Below are positions 13,687-16,557 of a stretch of 16,557 bases of DNA, piece by piece. Both the position numbers and the translations under genes were made by a program. The notes beneath the pieces are model-generated. The model made no database searches. It saw only the letters and a list, made by a program, of their open reading frames with translations, and was not told the DNA's origin. Position 1 is the first letter of the stretch; each line of letters opens with the position of its first letter. Where the stretch lies: positions 1 to 16,557 of the forward strand of contig LNZQ01000112.1 of NCBI GenBank assembly GCA_002007315.1. The letters run 5' to 3'. This DNA is from Epulopiscium sp. Nele67-Bin004. GTDB taxonomy: Bacteria; Bacillota_A; Clostridia; Lachnospirales; Cellulosilyticaceae.

Positions 13687-14679
13687 TTAATTACCCTGCC
13701 ACATACCTTTGTTTTTAAGCTCGGATTCATAGTTGTCTCTGGTGATTAATGTTGCAGTTCTGACGGGAGTGTACAGAGGCGGAGCTTGGTCTTCAGTCAG
13801 CCATGCATACATCATTTTAGCGGTTTCATAGCCGTGTAAATCTGGTGACAACAGCATAGAGCCGTGCAATCCGGACACGGTGTCCTTTTGGAATTCATCG
13901 ACTACATCTGTACCATTGATTCCGATTGCTATGACGTTTTCAGCCGGTATATTAAAATTCTCAGTAGCGCGTACTCCGCCTATAGCGGTGTTATCGTTGA
14001 ATCCGATAATAAAGAATTTTTCAGCATTAGGTACAGAAGCCAAGCCCGGTAGAGCTGCTTCCAATGCGGAAGGTGTGTCTGACCACTTTTGAGCGACTTT
14101 AACAATCTGGCTGTCTTTGACTCCGGCAGCTTTGAGTACGTCCAGAGCTCCGTTGTTACGTTCTACCGATGTGTCCAGCTCATCAAAAGAAATCAATAAT
14201 ACCGTAACATCGTTGAGATTCCAGCCGCGGTTTGCAGCTTCATCCAGCGTAGCTTTACCCTGAAGGTCGCCCATAGCATAGGCATCCATTCCTAAAAACG
14301 GCACTTCTTGCATAGGATTGTTGTTGGCGTCGAGAAAACGGTCGTCAACTGTAATTACTTTTTGACCGTTAGCATTAGCTTTTGCCATTATGGCAGGCCC
14401 TAAACGAGTGTCGGGAGTAACAATCATAAAACCTTTAACTCCCTGAGAAGCAAGGGTGTCGATAGCGGATAATGTTTTTTCGGAATCTGGAATCGCAATT
14501 TTTACGACTTCAAATCCCAATTCTTCGCCCGCTTTGTCGGCAAATGCCCACTCGGTTTGAAACCATGGTTCTTCAGCTTGTTTTACTAAGAACCCGATTT
14601 TGACTTTATCGTCATTTTGTGCACAGGACACTAATCCTGTAATCAGCATTGCAAATAATGCTATTTTTCTAAAATTCAT
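13687..14679 (-). CDS. araF: L-arabinose-binding lipoprotein of the ABC transporter
   Basis: A 330-residue periplasmic-binding protein matching E. coli AraF across its length: KIGFLVKQAEEPWFQTEW (about 27-44), IPDSEKTLSAIDTLASQGVKGF, VDDRF, ELDTSVER, GGVRATENF, IGINGTDVVDEF and SPDLHGYETAKMMY. The N-terminal signal ends in lipobox GLVSC with Cys19, so the protein should be a lipid-anchored receptor, whereas E. coli AraF is soluble in the periplasm. It binds L-arabinose and delivers it to AraGH. AAGGAG precedes the ATG. Gaps are 32 bases after araA and 40 before araG. Confidence 0.94.
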   Translation of the reverse strand: MNFRKIALFAMLITGLVSCAQNDDKVKIGFLVKQAEEPWFQTEWAFADKAGEELGFEVVKIAIPDSEKTLSAIDTLASQGVKGFMIVTPDTRLGPAIMAKANANGQKVITVDDRFLDANNNPMQEVPFLGMDAYAMGDLQGKATLDEAANRGWNLNDVTVLLISFDELDTSVERNNGALDVLKAAGVKDSQIVKVAQKWSDTPSALEAALPGLASVPNAEKFFIIGFNDNTAIGGVRATENFNIPAENVIAIGINGTDVVDEFQKDTVSGLHGSMLLSPDLHGYETAKMMYAWLTEDQAPPLYTPVRTATLITRDNYESELKNKGMWQGN

Positions 14680-14711
14680 AATATGCTCCTTGGTATATTA
14701 GATTTTTTGTA

Positions 14712-16190
14712 TTATTTATTTAATTTCCATGCCGTATCCATTAAAAACAAATGGTCTTGCAGTTTTTCAACGGTGGTGTCTTTTCCTATGTGGATAAACT
14801 CTATGTCCGCAATGTCAGCGAAATCCCTCATTTGTTCTGCAGTTACATCATAGCTTAATACCGTATGGTGTGCTCCGCCTGCAAGAATCCAGCATTCCAG
14901 TCCTGTATATAAGTCAGGGTAAGTATGCCACATAACTCTCGCCACAGGTAAATTCGGCATGGGCATTATAGGTTTTATACACTCTACATCTTGGCAGATT
15001 AATCGCATTCTGCCACCCATATCTACTAACGACACTACAACAGCAGCGCCTTCTTTACCCTCAAACACTAATCTGGCAGGAGGGTTTCTTCCTCCTATAC
15101 CCAGCTCATGCACTTCAATTTTTGCATTTCCAGAAGCTATAGAAGGACATATTTCAAGCATATGAGAACCTAGAGTGAGCTCTCTCCCTTGCTCCAAATG
15201 ATATGTATAATCCTCCATAAAAGAGCTGCCGCCGCTTTTACCTGCACCCATAGCTTTTATGATGGCTGTCATTGCTGAAGTTTTCCAGTCTCCCTCACCA
15301 GCATATCCGTAGCCCTTTTTCATTAGGTTTTGCGATGCGATACCCGGCAGCTGTTCCATACCGTACAAGTCTTGAAAAGTATTAGAGAATGCGTTGCAGT
15401 TATGTTCTTTGAACAGCTTTTCCATTGCAGCTTCCGTACGGGCTTGGTATCTGATTGACTCTATATTATCTGTATTGATTTCGTAATCTTCTCTGTATTG
15501 TTTAAGTATCTCTTCAACTTCGGCATCTGTGACCTGATTAATTGTTTCAGCCAATAGACCTACAGGCCATGTGTTGACCTGCCAGCCGAATTTGAGCTGA
15601 GCTTCTACCTTGTCGCCTTCTGTGACGCCCACTTCTCTCATATTATCGCCGAAACGCATAACTCTTAGATTTTTAGAGAAGTCAACGCCTGCCGCCACTC
15701 TCATCCAGTCGTCTATACGTTTTTGGGTGTTTTCATCCTGCCAATAACCGGCTATAACTTTTCTGCTCGAACGTAGTCGAGTACCTATAAAACCGTGCTC
15801 TCTGTCGCCGTGGGCTGCTTGGTTGAGATTCATGAAATCCATATTGATTTTTTCGTTGGGGATTTCTCTGTTATATTGTGTTGCCAAATGACACCAAGGA
15901 TTTTGTAGACTTCGCAATCCATTAATCCACATTTTTGAAGGGCTGAAAGTATGACACCAAGTAATAATTCCTATACAATTATCCTGATAATTTGCCTCTT
16001 TAATGATATTGTCTACGCCGTCTGAGGTCTTGATAGTATCCTTATATACTATTTTACAGGATATATTCTCCGAATTGTTTAAATGCGCCGTGATTTCCAG
16101 CGCGCGTTTTTCAACGGTTTGCAGAACTTCTTCTCCATATAACAGCTGGCTACCTACAATAAACCAAAATTCTTTTTGCGATTCACTCAT
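14712..16190 (-). CDS. araA: L-arabinose isomerase
   Basis: A 492-residue enzyme that converts L-arabinose to L-ribulose in the cytoplasm using Mn2+. Length matches the family (E. coli 500). The N-terminus FWFIVGSQLLYGEE is diagnostic. Compared with E. coli AraA the metal/active-site residues fall at a constant offset: Glu299 (AGEGDW), Glu326 (FMEDY), His343 (GSHMLE) and His442 (GAHHTV). THTFSPSKMW-like CHTFSPSKMW (79-88) and GFIGTRL are also typical. GGGAGG lies 5 bases before the ATG at 16190. It is the first gene of the minus-strand operon. Ribulokinase (araB) and ribulose-5-phosphate 4-epimerase (araD) are absent from the window and must lie beyond the junction or elsewhere. Confidence 0.96.
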   Translation of the reverse strand: MSESQKEFWFIVGSQLLYGEEVLQTVEKRALEITAHLNNSENISCKIVYKDTIKTSDGVDNIIKEANYQDNCIGIITWCHTFSPSKMWINGLRSLQNPWCHLATQYNREIPNEKINMDFMNLNQAAHGDREHGFIGTRLRSSRKVIAGYWQDENTQKRIDDWMRVAAGVDFSKNLRVMRFGDNMREVGVTEGDKVEAQLKFGWQVNTWPVGLLAETINQVTDAEVEEILKQYREDYEINTDNIESIRYQARTEAAMEKLFKEHNCNAFSNTFQDLYGMEQLPGIASQNLMKKGYGYAGEGDWKTSAMTAIIKAMGAGKSGGSSFMEDYTYHLEQGRELTLGSHMLEICPSIASGNAKIEVHELGIGGRNPPARLVFEGKEGAAVVVSLVDMGGRMRLICQDVECIKPIMPMPNLPVARVMWHTYPDLYTGLECWILAGGAHHTVLSYDVTAEQMRDFADIADIEFIHIGKDTTVEKLQDHLFLMDTAWKLNK

Positions 16191-16221
16191 AACCGCCTCC
16201 CTTTATATTGTTAATGTTTTA

Positions 16222-16229
16222 TATCCATA
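16222..16229 (-). promoter_or_regulatory. Possible AraC-binding half-site upstream of araA
   Basis: On the minus strand TATGGATA followed by an A-rich spacer and CATTA resembles the E. coli araI1 site (TATGGATAAAAATGCTA, from memory). It lies 32-39 bases before the araA ATG. Relative to transcription it is reversed compared with araI1, and only one half-site is clear, so chance is possible. If real, bacterial DNA extends at least this far. Confidence 0.3.
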
Positions 16230-16329
16230 AATAAAGATGATGCTGTTTTTTCCAGCTCCAGCGACGATATATAATTTTTCATGAATATATCTACTCATAG
16301 CAGAGAGAATTCTGGTAGCCAACCTGAGA

Positions 16330-16557
16330 CAGACACAATATAAGTCGAGGATCTGGTCTGGGCAGTTCTGTTGCAAGCAGCTTTACCTCAGCTCATGTTT
16401 AGGTCATTGTTTTGTTTTGTTTTTTAAAAAAACGAACAACAAACAAAAAACAGAAATTATGTCCTCTCTCTATTTCTGGCTGTTGCAATGGTGTGTGTCA
16501 TCGGTATGAGTGGGACATTCAATGCCCAGTAGGAAAGCATATTTTACTATCTATTAC
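16330..16557. other. Probable vertebrate non-coding DNA on the right flank
   Basis: The composition changes from compact bacterial to a looser style with CTGTTGCAAGC, TTTGTTTTG runs and GTGTGTG-type words, and there is no open frame of note. It probably belongs to the same animal locus as the left end, but no exon is recognised. The boundary with bacterial DNA is somewhere between about 16235 and 16350. Confidence 0.55.
16409..16452. repeat. T-rich/A-rich imperfect inverted repeat
   Basis: A run of TGTTTTGTTTTG and T6 is followed directly by A7 and then AACAACAAACAAAAAACA. The two halves are an imperfect palindrome, able to form a long A-T hairpin. Such simple sequence is common in vertebrate introns. 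Confidence 0.55.

Noticed and set aside
1..16557. CRISPR array, tRNA, rRNA or insertion sequence with terminal repeats
   Set aside because: No regularly spaced repeats, cloverleaf, rRNA motifs or transposase were seen on either strand.

Overview
The window is a chimera. Both ends look like vertebrate (probably fish) DNA, and the middle, roughly 1200 to 16250, is compact AT-rich bacterial DNA. Bases 1-101, read on the minus strand, form an exon of a latrophilin-type adhesion GPCR (adgrl) with a splice acceptor. This is followed by intron-like sequence with a CA microsatellite and purine-rich tracts. The far right end (about 16330-16557) is again non-coding and eukaryote-like. The bacterial genes are intact and intronless, with good Shine-Dalgarno sites, so I read the middle as bacterial contamination or a misassembly inside a host intron. 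Transfer into the host genome cannot be excluded from sequence alone. The bacterium has two lipoprotein solute-binding proteins and many AT-rich codons. A host-associated spirochaete (Treponema/Brachyspira/Brevinema-like) is a guess, not a demonstration.

Layout of the bacterial part. (1) 1202-1690 is an unrecognised small protein gene, possibly cut at its start by the junction. (2) 1684-2016 is a decayed gene in alternating frames, followed by a very strong terminator. (3) 2404-3402 (-) is a LacI-type regulator, divergent from a six-gene operon at 3608-9128 (+). The operon encodes a DapA-superfamily lyase, a KDPG-aldolase-type protein, a KDG-kinase-type PfkB kinase and a tripartite tricarboxylate transporter (TctC, TctB, TctA). 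(4) 9089-9723 (+) is a broken C-terminal remnant of a TRAP transporter large permease (DctM) joined to the end of tctA, followed by a terminator. (5) 9764-10264 is a gene-poor stretch with two short open remnants. (6) 10265-16190 (-) is an L-arabinose operon, araA-araF-araG-araH-araC.

How the genes work together. The plus-strand operon looks like a sugar-acid module: the Tct system imports a carboxylate, and the kinase and KDPG aldolase would turn 2-keto-3-deoxygluconate into pyruvate and glyceraldehyde-3-phosphate. The DapA-type lyase handles the same or a related keto-acid. The LacI regulator probably controls both itself and the operon through TTACATT-type inverted repeats in the 205-bp divergent region. 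The minus-strand operon imports L-arabinose (AraFGH), isomerises it to L-ribulose (AraA) and carries its own AraC sensor. Ribulokinase and ribulose-5-phosphate epimerase are not in the window.
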